Positions 39,096 to 49,142 are shown, numbered from the stretch's first letter. The stretch is DNA of 64,000 bases from Woeseiaceae bacterium (GCA_021773035.1 JAJFKU010000068.1:1-64000); one strand, 5' to 3'. Made by a program: numbers and translations. Notes: a model not told the origin generated them from the sequence alone.

Positions 39096-42000
39096 TTGAT
39101 AGCAAAAAGCGTAGCGATCCTGCTCCTGGTGCCGGCCCTGACGGCCGCTGCCGGCGAGCTTTCATCCGAGTTGCCGAGGCGACTCGAATTTACTGTTGAC
39201 GAAGGGACGTGGATGTCGGTCGACATCGATCCGTCGGGGCAGACGATCGTATTCGATCTTCTGGGCGATCTTTATGCCATGCCCGCGAGCGGTGGCGAAG
39301 CAACTCGCATTCGCGGCGGTGTAGCGTACGATGCCCAGCCGGTTTATTCGCCGGATGGATTGCGCATAGCGTTTATCAGCGATCAATCCGGCGCCGAGAA
39401 CCTCTGGGTTGCCGGTTCGGACGGCACGAATCCGCGAATTGTGTCGGACAATACAGCATCGGACCGGTTTTCATCACCCGCGTGGGCCGGCGATGGCCAG
39501 TCCGTTTTCGTTTCGCGCCGGCAGGGTCGCTACGGCTCGTTCGAACTGCGGCAATACCACCTGCAAGGGGGAAGCGGGATTTCTGTCGGGGGAGATTCCG
39601 GGAGCGAATTAGAGCAGATCGGCCCGGCGGTTTCCGCCGATGGTCGCTACCTTTACACCGCAGCCAAGAGCAGCGGTCCCGCAACGCGATACATTACACC
39701 GACCTGGCATATCGCGCGACGCGACATGACAAGCGGCTACACGCAACAGGTCGTGACGGCATCGGTAGCCGTCTTCAAGCCGCAACTCGATCCCGGCGGC
39801 CGTTTCCTGTCCTACGCAATGCGGATGGATGGCGAAACCGGAGTCCGCCTGCGGGACCTCGTCAACGGCAAGGATCGCTGGCTTGCGTATCCGGTACAAC
39901 GCGATAATGCCGATGGCACGTTCAACCGCGATTTCCTGCCTGACTACACGTTTACGCCGGACGGCAAGGCGCTGATCGCGGCGATTGACGGCAAGATTCA
40001 GCGTATCGATATTTCCAGTGGCGAAAGAAGCATCCTGCCTTTCACGGCGGACGTTTCGCTGGATCTGGGCCCGCTAAGCGTACAAAACTACGCCGCAGAA
40101 AACGGTCCGGTGCGAGCTCGTCTGATTCAACATCCGGCTGTATCGCCGGACGGCAAGACGCTCGCGTTTTCCGCCTTTGCCCGCGTGTTCGCAGCTGACT
40201 TGTCGTCAGGGCACGTACGGCAGTTAACGGACGGTACGCATACGGCATTTCAGCCATCGTGGTCCCCAGACGGTCGCTGGATCAGCTACGTTTCCTGGTC
40301 GGCGGCCGGTGCCGGACATGTCTGGCGCATACGATCGTCGGGCGGCAGAGCACGCCAGCTCACCGGAAACGCGGCGTACTACAGCGATCCGGCTTTTTTG
40401 GCGGATAACGATACGGTCGTTGCATTGAGCTCCAATAACGCTGAGCGTATGAGGCTTCAGGAAGAAGTGACGCCACGTCGTTTCGCGGACCTTGTTCGCA
40501 TATCAGTGGCTGACGGAACAACGTCGATCATCACACATACGGGAGTCGGCGCGACGGCGCCGCAGGTTTCGAAAGACGGGAACCGCGTCCACTTCACGAC
40601 TCGCGATGGCGTCAAATCGGTGCTCGCCAGTGCCCGTGACGGACTGGGAGCAGACGAACGCATTCACATACGGGTCGAAGGTCTGCATCCGTGGTCGAAT
40701 CCGGGACAGCCGTATCCGGTGGGGAGCGCAAAGCTAAGCCCGGACGGAAACTGGATACTTGCGATCTCGTCCGGCCAGGTGTTCGTTTACCGGCTTCCGC
40801 CGGCATCGATTGAGCCGCCGTTGGTGGTGCTGGGCGAAGCGTCGCAGTGGCCGGGTGCTCAGGTTTCCGAACTTGGCGCGGACTATGTCGATTGGGCCGA
40901 CGATGGCAGGACCATTGCGTGGTCATTGGGTGCGACCTTGTTTCGCAGAGAGCTCGTCGCGACGACGACTGATTCGGCGACTAACTCCGATCCGGGCGAT
41001 CAGTCTGCCATAGGTCTCGGGCCGATCGAGGAAACAGCCATCAAGGTCGAGATGCCGCGCGATGTGCCGCAGTCGTCGCTGCTGATGCGAGGGGCAACGG
41101 TTATTGCAATGGACGGCGGCGAGCCAGTTCCGGATGCGGACGTCCTGATCGTCGAAAACAAGATTGCCGGGGTCGGTCCCCGCGGCAGCGTTGCGCTGCC
41201 GGACGGTATCGAAGTTCGTGACGTCAGCGGCAAGTTCATCGTTCCGGGATTTGTCGATACGCATGCCCACTGGTACGAAATTCGACACGGCGTGCTGGAT
41301 CTCGAAAACTGGAGTTTCCTCGCCAACCTGGCATTTGGCATTACGTCCGGGGTGGATGTTCAGGCCATGAACCAGGACATGTTCGCTTATCAGGATTTGA
41401 TCGATGCCGGCTTGATGATCGGTCCACGTGCCTGGTCCGTTGGACAGGGTATGTTTTCCAATAACAGGGTTGAGTCGCTGGACGATGCCCGCGCGCTTAT
41501 CCGGCGCTATACGGACTACTACCGGACCCGGAACATCAAGTCATATCTGATTGGCAATCGTGAGCAGCGGCGGTGGATTGCAGAAGCCGCTAACGAGTAT
41601 GGAGCGATAGTAACAACCGAAGGCAACAGCGATCTAAAGCTCAATATCACGCACGCTATCGACGGCTTCGCCGGTAACGAACACTATTTGCCCGTAGTGC
41701 CGGTTTACGAAGACGTTGTTCAGCTATTCGCTAAATCACAAATCTCATACACACCCACCTTAATGATTGTTTCCGAAAACGGCGCGCCTGCCAAAAATCA
41801 CTATCTCATCTCGCAAGCACCACATGACGATCCGAAAGTCAGGCGATTCATGCCTCATTTCGCCGACGACTTGCGCACGAGTCCGGTTGACTGGGTAAGG
41901 CCGGAAGAGCGCATGCTGCCCCGCGTTGCAGAATCCGCAACGAATATTCTTCGAGCCGGCGGCCGGGTCGGCGTCGGCAGTCACGCCGAATTTCAGGGCC

Positions 42001-42329
42001 TCGCTTTTCACTGGGAAATGCAGGCCCTGGCGGAAGGTGGCATGACGCCAACGGAGATACTGCAGGCCGCGACCATTGGTGGCGCGGACATTATTGGCCG
42101 TGCCGACGATGTCGGCAGCATCGAGCCCGGAAAATTCGCGGATTTGCTCATACTGAACAGCGATCCGCTTGCTGACGTTCGTAACACTCGTGACATAGCG
42201 CTCGTCATGAAGAACGGCCGGCTATACGAGGACGACACGCTGGACGAAATCTGGCCGCGCAATCGCAAGCTGCCACGTCCCTGGCACCACGAAGCGTTGC
42301 CCGGACAGAATACAGATAGACCCCACTAA
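39096..42329 (+). CDS. TolB-propeller/amidohydrolase fusion enzyme
   Basis: A 1077-residue exported enzyme starting with TTG at 39096 (no suitable ATG; CGGA precedes). Residues 1-20 form a signal peptide. Residues about 25-600 hold PD40/TolB propeller blades (YSPDGLRIAFISDQSG, VSPDGKTLAFSAFARV, WSPDGRWISYVSW). The C-terminal ~400 residues are an imidazolonepropionase-like amidohydrolase: GKFIVPGFVDTHAHW with metal ligands His723 and His725, then GVGSHAEFQGL and the GSIEPGKFADLLIL end-domain motif. Related proteins are thought to hydrolyse dipeptides or cyclic amides in the periplasm, some acting on N-acyl-proline-type substrates. It follows the TonB receptor by 61 bases, so its substrate may be what the receptor imports. 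Confidence 0.87.
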   Translation: MIAKSVAILLLVPALTAAAGELSSELPRRLEFTVDEGTWMSVDIDPSGQTIVFDLLGDLYAMPASGGEATRIRGGVAYDAQPVYSPDGLRIAFISDQSGAENLWVAGSDGTNPRIVSDNTASDRFSSPAWAGDGQSVFVSRRQGRYGSFELRQYHLQGGSGISVGGDSGSELEQIGPAVSADGRYLYTAAKSSGPATRYITPTWHIARRDMTSGYTQQVVTASVAVFKPQLDPGGRFLSYAMRMDGETGVRLRDLVNGKDRWLAYPVQRDNADGTFNRDFLPDYTFTPDGKALIAAIDGKIQRIDISSGERSILPFTADVSLDLGPLSVQNYAAENGPVRARLIQHPAVSPDGKTLAFSAFARVFAADLSSGHVRQLTDGTHTAFQPSWSPDGRWISYVSWSAAGAGHVWRIRSSGGRARQLTGNAAYYSDPAFLADNDTVVALSSNNAERMRLQEEVTPRRFADLVRISVADGTTSIITHTGVGATAPQVSKDGNRVHFTTRDGVKSVLASARDGLGADERIHIRVEGLHPWSNPGQPYPVGSAKLSPDGNWILAISSGQVFVYRLPPASIEPPLVVLGEASQWPGAQVSELGADYVDWADDGRTIAWSLGATLFRRELVATTTDSATNSDPGDQSAIGLGPIEETAIKVEMPRDVPQSSLLMRGATVIAMDGGEPVPDADVLIVENKIAGVGPRGSVALPDGIEVRDVSGKFIVPGFVDTHAHWYEIRHGVLDLENWSFLANLAFGITSGVDVQAMNQDMFAYQDLIDAGLMIGPRAWSVGQGMFSNNRVESLDDARALIRRYTDYYRTRNIKSYLIGNREQRRWIAEAANEYGAIVTTEGNSDLKLNITHAIDGFAGNEHYLPVVPVYEDVVQLFAKSQISYTPTLMIVSENGAPAKNHYLISQAPHDDPKVRRFMPHFADDLRTSPVDWVRPEERMLPRVAESATNILRAGGRVGVGSHAEFQGLAFHWEMQALAEGGMTPTEILQAATIGGADIIGRADDVGSIEPGKFADLLILNSDPLADVRNTRDIALVMKNGRLYEDDTLDEIWPRNRKLPRPWHHEALPGQNTDRPH

Positions 42330-42358
42330 GGCAGGAATTCAACCCGGATATCTGGAGC

Positions 42359-42383
42359 ATTCACACTTGACTAAGTGTTGAAT
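42359..42383. repeat. intergenic hairpin
   Basis: ATTC-ACACTT, loop GACT, AAGTGT-TGAAT: ten paired positions with one bulge, between the amidohydrolase and PepSY genes. There is no T-run. It may slow RNA decay or partly terminate transcription. Confidence 0.35.
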
Positions 42384-42405
42384 CGACCATAGAGGGGAAC
42401 TCGCC

Positions 42406-43494
42406 TTGGTACGCAAATTACACAAGTACATCAGCTTGTCATTGCTCGCAGTCTGGTTGCTTCAGGCGCTCACTGGCGTAAGCAATGTATTTAGCCGGGA
42501 ACTCGACGCCTCTTTGATTGAGGGCAGGCGGGCGTCTCTGAATGAAGAACTGCTGCTACAGCGAATCGACCAGTTGCGCCAGGACCGAAAGCCCGGCCGG
42601 CTGTCTTCGGTATACGCCAGTGGTGGCGACCCCAATCAATTTGACGTGTTCCTCCATACACCCGACGACGGGCTTCACGTACTGCGCCTGGATGGCGAGG
42701 GCAACGTGCTTCGCGAACAGCCCTGGGCGATAGACTTTGCCCGATCCGGGTTCCTGCTGAGCATGCGCCTGATTCACGAGACCCTTTTTCTTGGTGATTA
42801 CGCGATGCTCTTCATCGGGTTTAGCGGTGTATTTCTATTTTCAAACATTGTATTAGGCCTGGTGCAGGCGTGGCCGGGGAAGGGGCAATGGCGCAGTGCT
42901 CTCACTGTGCGTGCAGCGATACGCAGCGACTTAAAGCTTCTTGCCTGGCATCGGGCAGCCGGATTCTGGTTTGCGATTCCGTTGTTACTTGTCGTCGCGT
43001 CCGGCGTCGGTGTTGTGTGGACGGAAACAATTGAGTCGGTCATCGGTGAGCCGGTCGCGATGCGGGCTTCGAATTCGGACGCGGCTACCTATCGAGAAGA
43101 GAAGCAAATCAAATTGCAGGATGCACTCGGTGCCGCTCGTGAACTTTATCCGGATGCACGCTTATCGATAATCAGCATGCCGGAGAGCGGCCAGCCGTAT
43201 TTTAAAATTCGCCTGCTGCAAGAACATGAGCTAAGGCGAGTTTTTGGCAAGACTTTCGTTCTGGTCGGTGCTGAGAATGGGGAAGTTCTTGCGAATTTCG
43301 ACGCCGCCACACGCCCCGTAAGAAACCGGATCGTAGATGCGTTCTATGCGGTTCACACCGGGGAGGCAGCCGGGCTGCCCGGCAGGATTCTTGTGCTTGT
43401 GGGCGGAACAGGATTGTTTGCCCTGATCGGATTGGGGCTGTCGCTGTGGGCGAGTCGAAAGCGGCGCGGTGGGCGATCGAAAGCTAGCCCTTAG
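42406..43494 (+). CDS. PepSY-associated transmembrane protein
   Basis: A 362-residue membrane protein of the PepSY-TM family. The start is TTG at 42406 with AGAGGGGA upstream. Helices lie near residues 11-28 (SLSLLAVWLLQALTGVSNVF), 128-152, 192-212 and 325-345. Periplasmic PepSY-like segments lie between, including DALGAARELYPDARL. The family is often iron-regulated and sits beside siderophore receptors; some members reduce ferric siderophores in the periplasm. That position is repeated here, two genes after a siderophore-type TonB receptor. The 3' end overlaps the convergent AGCS gene by 11 bases. Confidence 0.82.
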   Translation: MVRKLHKYISLSLLAVWLLQALTGVSNVFSRELDASLIEGRRASLNEELLLQRIDQLRQDRKPGRLSSVYASGGDPNQFDVFLHTPDDGLHVLRLDGEGNVLREQPWAIDFARSGFLLSMRLIHETLFLGDYAMLFIGFSGVFLFSNIVLGLVQAWPGKGQWRSALTVRAAIRSDLKLLAWHRAAGFWFAIPLLLVVASGVGVVWTETIESVIGEPVAMRASNSDAATYREEKQIKLQDALGAARELYPDARLSIISMPESGQPYFKIRLLQEHELRRVFGKTFVLVGAENGEVLANFDAATRPVRNRIVDAFYAVHTGEAAGLPGRILVLVGGTGLFALIGLGLSLWASRKRRGGRSKASP

Positions 43495-45121
43495 CTGACT
43501 TCGCCATACGACTGAAGTACTCACGGTAGGCTTTGACGGCCTGGTGACCGAACAGCCACAGGATCGGCAGGTTGGCGATCACCATCACACCGGTGCCAAT
43601 TCCCGAGAGATTGTCGAGGTCAATATCCGACTTGACCCAGCCCAGGGTCGCCACCAGCGGCAGGGTACTGTAGACAATACGATAAGCCTGCACCGCTCGC
43701 TCACCTGCTATGAATACGACCCCCTGTTCGCCGTAGTAACACCATGTGACGATCGTAGAGTAGGCAAATAACCAGGCGGCGATTGTTACAAACCACTTGC
43801 CAAGGCCCGGTACGACCGAATCGAAGGATTTCGCCGTTAGCGTCGTTCCGACGTAGTTCTTGTAGAGGCCGTTTTCGGCAATCTGCGGCCGGCTTTCACT
43901 TTCGACGGTCGGCCACGAGGCAACAAGGCCGGCGGCAGTCTCCTGCGCCCGGCTGCTGACGATAGTATTGGATCGAGGCTGGTCGTCAAAGCTGATAACG
44001 ATGCTGACTGTTTCGCCCGGGCTCCAGTTCTGCCCGGATAGCCTCGTGTCCTCTATGCGCCAGCCGTCGCCGGTCGCAACGATTGCCGGAGCTTCCTCGA
44101 ACGACACATCCGGGGCGCGGTTCCAGACACCGGTTGAAAGAATGATCAACGCGGTGAATGTGCTTACGACGAGTGTATCGATGAGTGGCTCCAGGCCGGC
44201 GACAATCCCTTCGCGAACCGGCTCATCCGTTCGCGCAGCGCAGTGCGCCATCGGCGATGTGCCAATGCCGACCTCGCTGGAGAAAATCGCACGTTTCATA
44301 CCGAATAGAAAAGCGGATGCCGCCGTACCGCCAACGAAAGCGCCGGATGCGGTCGTCGGCGCGAACGCACCTTGTACGATCATTGAGAACATTGCCGGAA
44401 TTTCATCCGCGTTGACAAACAGTACATAGGCTCCCGCGATCAGGTAGATGGCGCACATCGCGGGAACGATCGCAGCGGCCACGCGCCCTATTCGGCGAAT
44501 ACCGCCAATGATCACGGCGGCGACCAGTATTGAGAGTACGAGTCCGCATGCCCACGGAGGAATCGGGAAATAGGCGCCGGTGACCTCGCCGACATTCCAT
44601 GCCTGAAACATATTGCCGCCGGTACAGGTTGCCGTGAGCAGCGCGAGGCAAAACACGACGGCTACCGCTTTGCCGACGCCGGCCAGTCTTGGGTCCAGTT
44701 GGGCAAAAGCCTTGCTCGCAACCCACATTGGGCCACCGTGCGGATTCTCCGGATCGTCGGTGTTTCGGTACATCATGGACAGCGTCACCTCGAGCATCTT
44801 GACTGCCATGCCGAGTACTCCGATGACCCACATCCAGAAAATCGCGCCTGGACCCCCAAGCGATATCGCAAGAGCAACACCACCGATGTTGCCAAGTCCG
44901 ACGGTACCCGACAGGGCTGCCGACAATGCCTGGAAATGCGAGATTGCGCCCGGGTGAGACTTGTCGTCGTAAGCGCCACCGATGACTTTGAGGCCATGAG
45001 TCAGCGCGCGATACTGAGAGAAACCGGTCCAGAGCGTAAATACGGCGGCCGTGACGACGATCGTCATTACCCAGGGCTCGGGCCAAAGGAAGGTATTGAC
45101 CGCTGCCAGAATATCGCTCAT
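43484..45121 (-). CDS. AGCS-family sodium:amino-acid symporter with large extra loop
   Basis: A 545-residue inner-membrane transporter of the alanine/glycine:cation symporter family. Landmarks are ALSGTVGLGNIGGVALAI (about residues 50-67), GPGAIFWMWVIGVLGM, NPHGGPMW and KRAIFSSEVGIGTSPMAHCAA, the sodium/substrate region. It should import alanine or glycine with sodium. Usual length is about 440-490; here a hydrophilic insert of some 100 residues (from about 325 to 425, including DGWRIEDTRLSGQNW) sits between two late helices. The ATG at 45121 is chosen because the frame back to 45289 encodes no membrane or family sequence. It is divergent from 45365. Confidence 0.9.
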   Translation of the reverse strand: MSDILAAVNTFLWPEPWVMTIVVTAAVFTLWTGFSQYRALTHGLKVIGGAYDDKSHPGAISHFQALSAALSGTVGLGNIGGVALAISLGGPGAIFWMWVIGVLGMAVKMLEVTLSMMYRNTDDPENPHGGPMWVASKAFAQLDPRLAGVGKAVAVVFCLALLTATCTGGNMFQAWNVGEVTGAYFPIPPWACGLVLSILVAAVIIGGIRRIGRVAAAIVPAMCAIYLIAGAYVLFVNADEIPAMFSMIVQGAFAPTTASGAFVGGTAASAFLFGMKRAIFSSEVGIGTSPMAHCAARTDEPVREGIVAGLEPLIDTLVVSTFTALIILSTGVWNRAPDVSFEEAPAIVATGDGWRIEDTRLSGQNWSPGETVSIVISFDDQPRSNTIVSSRAQETAAGLVASWPTVESESRPQIAENGLYKNYVGTTLTAKSFDSVVPGLGKWFVTIAAWLFAYSTIVTWCYYGEQGVVFIAGERAVQAYRIVYSTLPLVATLGWVKSDIDLDNLSGIGTGVMVIANLPILWLFGHQAVKAYREYFSRMAKSAKG

Positions 45122-45364
45122 GTCATCAGTATCCTTGTGGGATTGCTTACCTGAATTATTCGCGCATGGCGTAGCGATTGTTAGCGAGGGCGGGCCACAT
45201 CGTGTCGGACGCGGATAGTGACGAATAAGACGGTGCTGCCTCGCCGGCAGCGGCAGTGACGCCCGGCCGAGGTGCCAATTGGCCCGCAACAGGTGGCAGC
45301 ACCGGCACTACACGTTCAGATTGGTTGGCATCAGGAATAGGCGGAACGCAAAAGGGGACTTTAT

Positions 45365-45847
45365 ATGTCTGGAATCAATCGGGAACACTCGCTAACGGCT
45401 GGCATTTTCCCTGCTATGTCCGCTATTGCCATTCTCTGCATGAGCGGTAGCCCGGCTGAAGCGTCAGAGGCCGAAGTGAGTGCGCAGCCGAAACCGAATA
45501 AAGTGCTCATAGAGATATACAGAATTGCGCCCGGAAAACACGAGGCTTTCCTGAGAAAAATAGCCTCTTATGACGAGGCAAACAGACTGGCCGGTCTGCC
45601 GGCGCGCCAGCTGTACGTTCACAGCGACGGCGCCAACTGGGATTTCCTGTTAATTCAGCCAGCTAGTACGCCGGTGGATAAAGCAGAGGCCCTCGACGCC
45701 GCCTGGAAGGAGTTGGGTCTTCCGGAAGGTGCAAGATTCTTTCTGGAATTTCGGCAAGACATTGTCGAACACTCAGACACATTCGCACACGGACCGACAA
45801 GCGCAGCGCAATACCTGGCGGGGATCGACCAGCCGTCAGGCAGCTGA
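45365..45847 (+). CDS. secreted small alpha/beta-barrel-like protein
   Basis: A 160-residue protein with AAGGGGAC before the ATG and a signal peptide of about 33 residues (GIFPAMSAIAILCMSGSPAEA). The mature part reads KVLIEIYRIAPGKHEAFLRKIASYDEANRLAG and GANWDFLLIQPA, the strand-helix-strand pattern of NIPSNAP/ABM-type dimeric alpha/beta barrels in a secreted form. I do not recognise a defined family, and no catalytic residue is obvious. It is divergent from the AGCS gene and convergent with ALDH12. Confidence 0.6.
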   Translation: MSGINREHSLTAGIFPAMSAIAILCMSGSPAEASEAEVSAQPKPNKVLIEIYRIAPGKHEAFLRKIASYDEANRLAGLPARQLYVHSDGANWDFLLIQPASTPVDKAEALDAAWKELGLPEGARFFLEFRQDIVEHSDTFAHGPTSAAQYLAGIDQPSGS

Positions 45848-45870
45848 GAATTGCCGTTTAGAGCGCGGAC

Positions 45871-47463
45871 TCAGATTCGCTCCTTTGGCATGTGCCATTC
45901 CGTTGGTAGCGGACCCTGATCGTAAATGATTTCCCGATGTGAACTCCAGGTCGAGATTATGGCTTCACGGGTGCCAATGCCTGCAGATCGCGGGTCGCCG
46001 CAGGGACCGAACCAGTGGTTTTGTGGTGCGCCGGTTGTGCGTGCCCTCATTCCGCAATAGGTCACGCCATTTATGGACGCGCCCAGGATTCGGTTTTGAA
46101 ACTCGACGTCCGCACTAACAACCGCGGCGGTCAGATTGTTGGAAATTTTCTCAAGCAGCATGAGCATCTTGTCGATGTCATCGTCGCCGTAATGCACGAT
46201 GATCTGAAAAGGACCAAACAACTCGGTGCTCAGGAGATCGGAGTCGGGGCCAAGCATCGCGGTAATCGGGACGCTGATCGCGGTAGCCTGGTAAGCGCCG
46301 TAACAGTCAGGTATCGAATGCTTATCCATTGCCGCGCCGCCGAACTCGAGTCTGGCGCCGGGGACGGCGAGGACGCGCTCGACGTGCGCCGCGATCTGTT
46401 TATTGCTCCATGACAATACCGGTCCGATCGTGAGGTTTTCCAGGTTTCTGCGGCTTGCGAGTTCAGCCAGTTTTGGTAGCAGCGGCTTAGCCCAATTGTC
46501 GTGCACGAATAACAGGCTTTGAGCTGAGCATTTTTGACCTGACGCATTGTAGGCATCTTCGTCGCACTGCCAGGCTACGTAGTCCAGCCATAGTTGCTTG
46601 AAATCCGGTCCAATGATCTTCCAGTCGAAACCGGAATCCTCAAGTCGCACCCGCCCATTCAGGGCTTCCGAAATCCGCTCCGCCACATTGCTTGAGCCGG
46701 TGAATTGTGCGAGCCGAATGCTGTCGGCTGCCTGTGCGATTACTTCGCCCATTTTCTGGCCGCGACAATGGACCAAATCGATGTCGCGGGGATGCAAGCC
46801 GCAATCAATCAGCAACCTGACAAATTGTTCGAAAACCACACTAACTTTAGAGTCGACCTTTACCAACGGCCTGTTGCCCATAAAAAGGGCACCGCAAGCC
46901 TGTAGTGCGGGAATTTCGAGCGGAAAGTTGAAGGGCGCAACAACGACGACGGCACCGAACGGCCATCGGTAGCCGCGCGACTCCTGCCCGGCGTGATCAC
47001 CGGGATTTGAAAAGCCCCGCGCGAGAAAGCGCACGCCATCTCCGGCGAAATTCTCCAGAAAAACGCGTGTCACGACCACTTCGTTTAGACATTGTTGATA
47101 GCTCTTCGGCATTACCCGTTGTATAAGCCTGGCGAAATAGTCTTCAACCACGGGCTCCGCCAGCAACGCCGCTGCTTTTGCACACACTCGACCAAGATAG
47201 ACGTAACGGTGATTGTTTTTCAGTGGGTTGTGCAGTCCGTGTTTTGGACAGCTCGCCAGTTGCTGCATAGCGGCACTAAAATCAACCGTGTCAGGCACGT
47301 CCAGAAATCGCTCGCCATTGAGTGGGTCAATGATGTCGTCGCGTATCGCGCCGCTGGTTGACCAGACGCCATCGACAAGGTTTTCGACTCGACCGGGGCT
47401 GTCCGGGTTCATTCCGTCAATGGGGTCAACGGTCGCGAATGTCAATTGCTGTTCATTGCTCAT
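45871..47463 (-). CDS. ALDH12-type aldehyde dehydrogenase (probable P5C dehydrogenase)
   Basis: A 530-residue cytoplasmic dehydrogenase. It follows the plant ALDH12 pattern closely: APFNFPLEIPALQ, KVDSKVSVV, FTGSSNVAE, LEDSGFDWKIIGPD (the Glu that activates water), SGQKCSAQS with catalytic Cys near residue 312, ELFGPFQI and RTTGAPQNHWFGPCGDPR. ALDH12 enzymes oxidise delta-1-pyrroline-5-carboxylate to glutamate, the second step of proline breakdown. The start at 47463 is preferred over 47517. No proline dehydrogenase lies nearby, but peptide-processing enzymes and an amino-acid symporter do, which suits proline or ornithine use. Confidence 0.9.
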   Translation of the reverse strand: MSNEQQLTFATVDPIDGMNPDSPGRVENLVDGVWSTSGAIRDDIIDPLNGERFLDVPDTVDFSAAMQQLASCPKHGLHNPLKNNHRYVYLGRVCAKAAALLAEPVVEDYFARLIQRVMPKSYQQCLNEVVVTRVFLENFAGDGVRFLARGFSNPGDHAGQESRGYRWPFGAVVVVAPFNFPLEIPALQACGALFMGNRPLVKVDSKVSVVFEQFVRLLIDCGLHPRDIDLVHCRGQKMGEVIAQAADSIRLAQFTGSSNVAERISEALNGRVRLEDSGFDWKIIGPDFKQLWLDYVAWQCDEDAYNASGQKCSAQSLLFVHDNWAKPLLPKLAELASRRNLENLTIGPVLSWSNKQIAAHVERVLAVPGARLEFGGAAMDKHSIPDCYGAYQATAISVPITAMLGPDSDLLSTELFGPFQIIVHYGDDDIDKMLMLLEKISNNLTAAVVSADVEFQNRILGASINGVTYCGMRARTTGAPQNHWFGPCGDPRSAGIGTREAIISTWSSHREIIYDQGPLPTEWHMPKERI

Positions 47464-47700
47464 AATGTAGCTACCTGTTGGTCGTTCGCAGTTTGAGTTG
47501 CGCGATAGATCATGCACTGAATTCCTGAATCGACTTATCTCAAGAAGGTCAAATGCGCGGCTGTTCAGGTCAGGTTTACACCCGGAAATCGCGGCATGGT
47601 TCGCGTCGAGACATGCGCATTGTCATTTGCCAGTGAGGTTTTGACCCAATTGCTACATGGAATTGGCAGGAGTACTGTTCTAATAGGGATAATAAATCGC

Positions 47701-47715
47701 GGGCCGAAACGGCCC
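47701..47715 (+). promoter_or_regulatory. GC hairpin just upstream of amidohydrolase RBS
   Basis: GGGCCG-AAA-CGGCCC is a perfect stem. It ends three bases before the ribosome-binding site GAGGGA and 11 bases before the ATG at 47727. As RNA it could modulate initiation. Confidence 0.35.
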
Positions 47716-47726
47716 TGAGGGAACAG

Positions 47727-49142
47727 ATGAGACTACCCACGCTCGAAGGGTTGCCGAGAGGTTTTTTCGGTGCCGCGTACCTTAGCTTGTTATTTGCCAG
47801 TAGCCATGCGTTTGGCACTGAAACACAAGATGTGGCCACAGCGCCGGAGCGCAACGCCTACCGCAGCACCTACACTCCAAAACCGGATGTCGACACCCTG
47901 ATCGTAAACGCAACGGTTCTTGATGGTAACGGCTCTCGCTTAAACGGCGTTGATGTAAGTTTGAGCGACGGCAAGATCGTCGCAATAGGGCCTGATCTGG
48001 TCGTTGAGGAAGGCGTTCGCATGATTGATGCGACGGGGCGATGGGTGACGCCCGGCCTTATAGATGTCCACAGTCACAATGGAACATTCTCGTTGCCGCT
48101 AACCGAAGATTCCATTCAGGATATCTCGGAAGTCAGTGCCCCCGTCGTTGCGAACACCTGGATCGAACACGCTGTGAATGTGCAGGACCCGGCGTTTTAT
48201 CTAGCACTGGCAGGGGGCGTCACAACGCTACAGATACTGCCCGGGTCAGCGCCGCTGATAGGTGGGCGTTCGGTAGTGGTAAAGCCCATTAAAGCGAATA
48301 CGGTTTTCGACATGAAGTTTCCAGGGGCACCCTACGGCTTGAAAATGGCCTGCGGTGAGAACCCAAAGGGAAATTTCGGTAGCAAGGGCATGGCACCGAC
48401 GAGTCGGCAGGGCGAGATTGCGATGCTACGCGAAACCTGGTCTCAGGCTCAGGCTTATCTGCATAATTCGCGAAACAAAGGTGGCGACGAAGCGGAGATA
48501 AAATCCCGCGACTTCAAAATGGAAACGCTGGCCGGGGTCCTTAGCGGCGAAATTCGTGTTCATTTGCATTGCTACCGTGCGAGCGACATCGCTGTGATGT
48601 TCGCGGTGGCGAATGAATTCGACTACAAAATAGCGGCGGTCCATCACGCGGTCGAAGCGTACAAAGTTCCGGAACTGTTTAAAGAAAACGACGCCTGCGC
48701 AGCGGTCTGGTCGGACTGGTGGGGGTTCAAGATGGAGGCGCGCGATGCCATTCGGGAAAACGCTGCATTCGTAGATGCTGCCGGCGCCTGTGTGCTGATG
48801 CATTCGGATTCTCCATCTGTCGGCCAGCGCCTGAATCTGGAAGCGGCGAAGGCAATGGCTGCCGGGAGAAAGGCGGGACTCAAAATTTCGCCGGAACGAG
48901 CCATTGTCTGGATCACTCGGCATCCTGCACGCACGTTGGGCCTGGAAGATCGAATTGGCCAGGTCGCTGTCGGCTACAACGCAGACGTGGTTATCTGGTC
49001 CGGCGATCCATTCAGTATTTATAGCAAGGCGGATCAGGTGTTCGTGGACGGTGCTCTGCATTTTGACAGGAGGAACAAGCAGCAGCGGTCTTACTCTGAC
49101 ATAGCGCTTCGATCCGGCAACGCGGGAGGGAGCCATGAGTAG
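47727..49142 (+). CDS. exported amidohydrolase-family protein
   Basis: A 471-residue protein with a signal peptide (about residues 1-29, YLSLLFASSHAFG). It is an imidazolonepropionase-like amidohydrolase: DTLIVNATVLDGNG, GRWVTPGLIDVHSHNG with the His-x-His metal pair, IRVHLHCYRA, IAAVHHAVEA, VLMHSDSPSV with a late Asp, and the closing GYNADVVIWSGDP. All expected metal ligands appear present. It probably hydrolyses a small amide or dipeptide in the periplasm. The ribosome-binding site GAGGGA precedes the ATG. The next gene starts eight bases before its stop and encodes a related protein, so the two may form a heteromer. Confidence 0.86.
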   Translation: MRLPTLEGLPRGFFGAAYLSLLFASSHAFGTETQDVATAPERNAYRSTYTPKPDVDTLIVNATVLDGNGSRLNGVDVSLSDGKIVAIGPDLVVEEGVRMIDATGRWVTPGLIDVHSHNGTFSLPLTEDSIQDISEVSAPVVANTWIEHAVNVQDPAFYLALAGGVTTLQILPGSAPLIGGRSVVVKPIKANTVFDMKFPGAPYGLKMACGENPKGNFGSKGMAPTSRQGEIAMLRETWSQAQAYLHNSRNKGGDEAEIKSRDFKMETLAGVLSGEIRVHLHCYRASDIAVMFAVANEFDYKIAAVHHAVEAYKVPELFKENDACAAVWSDWWGFKMEARDAIRENAAFVDAAGACVLMHSDSPSVGQRLNLEAAKAMAAGRKAGLKISPERAIVWITRHPARTLGLEDRIGQVAVGYNADVVIWSGDPFSIYSKADQVFVDGALHFDRRNKQQRSYSDIALRSGNAGGSHE

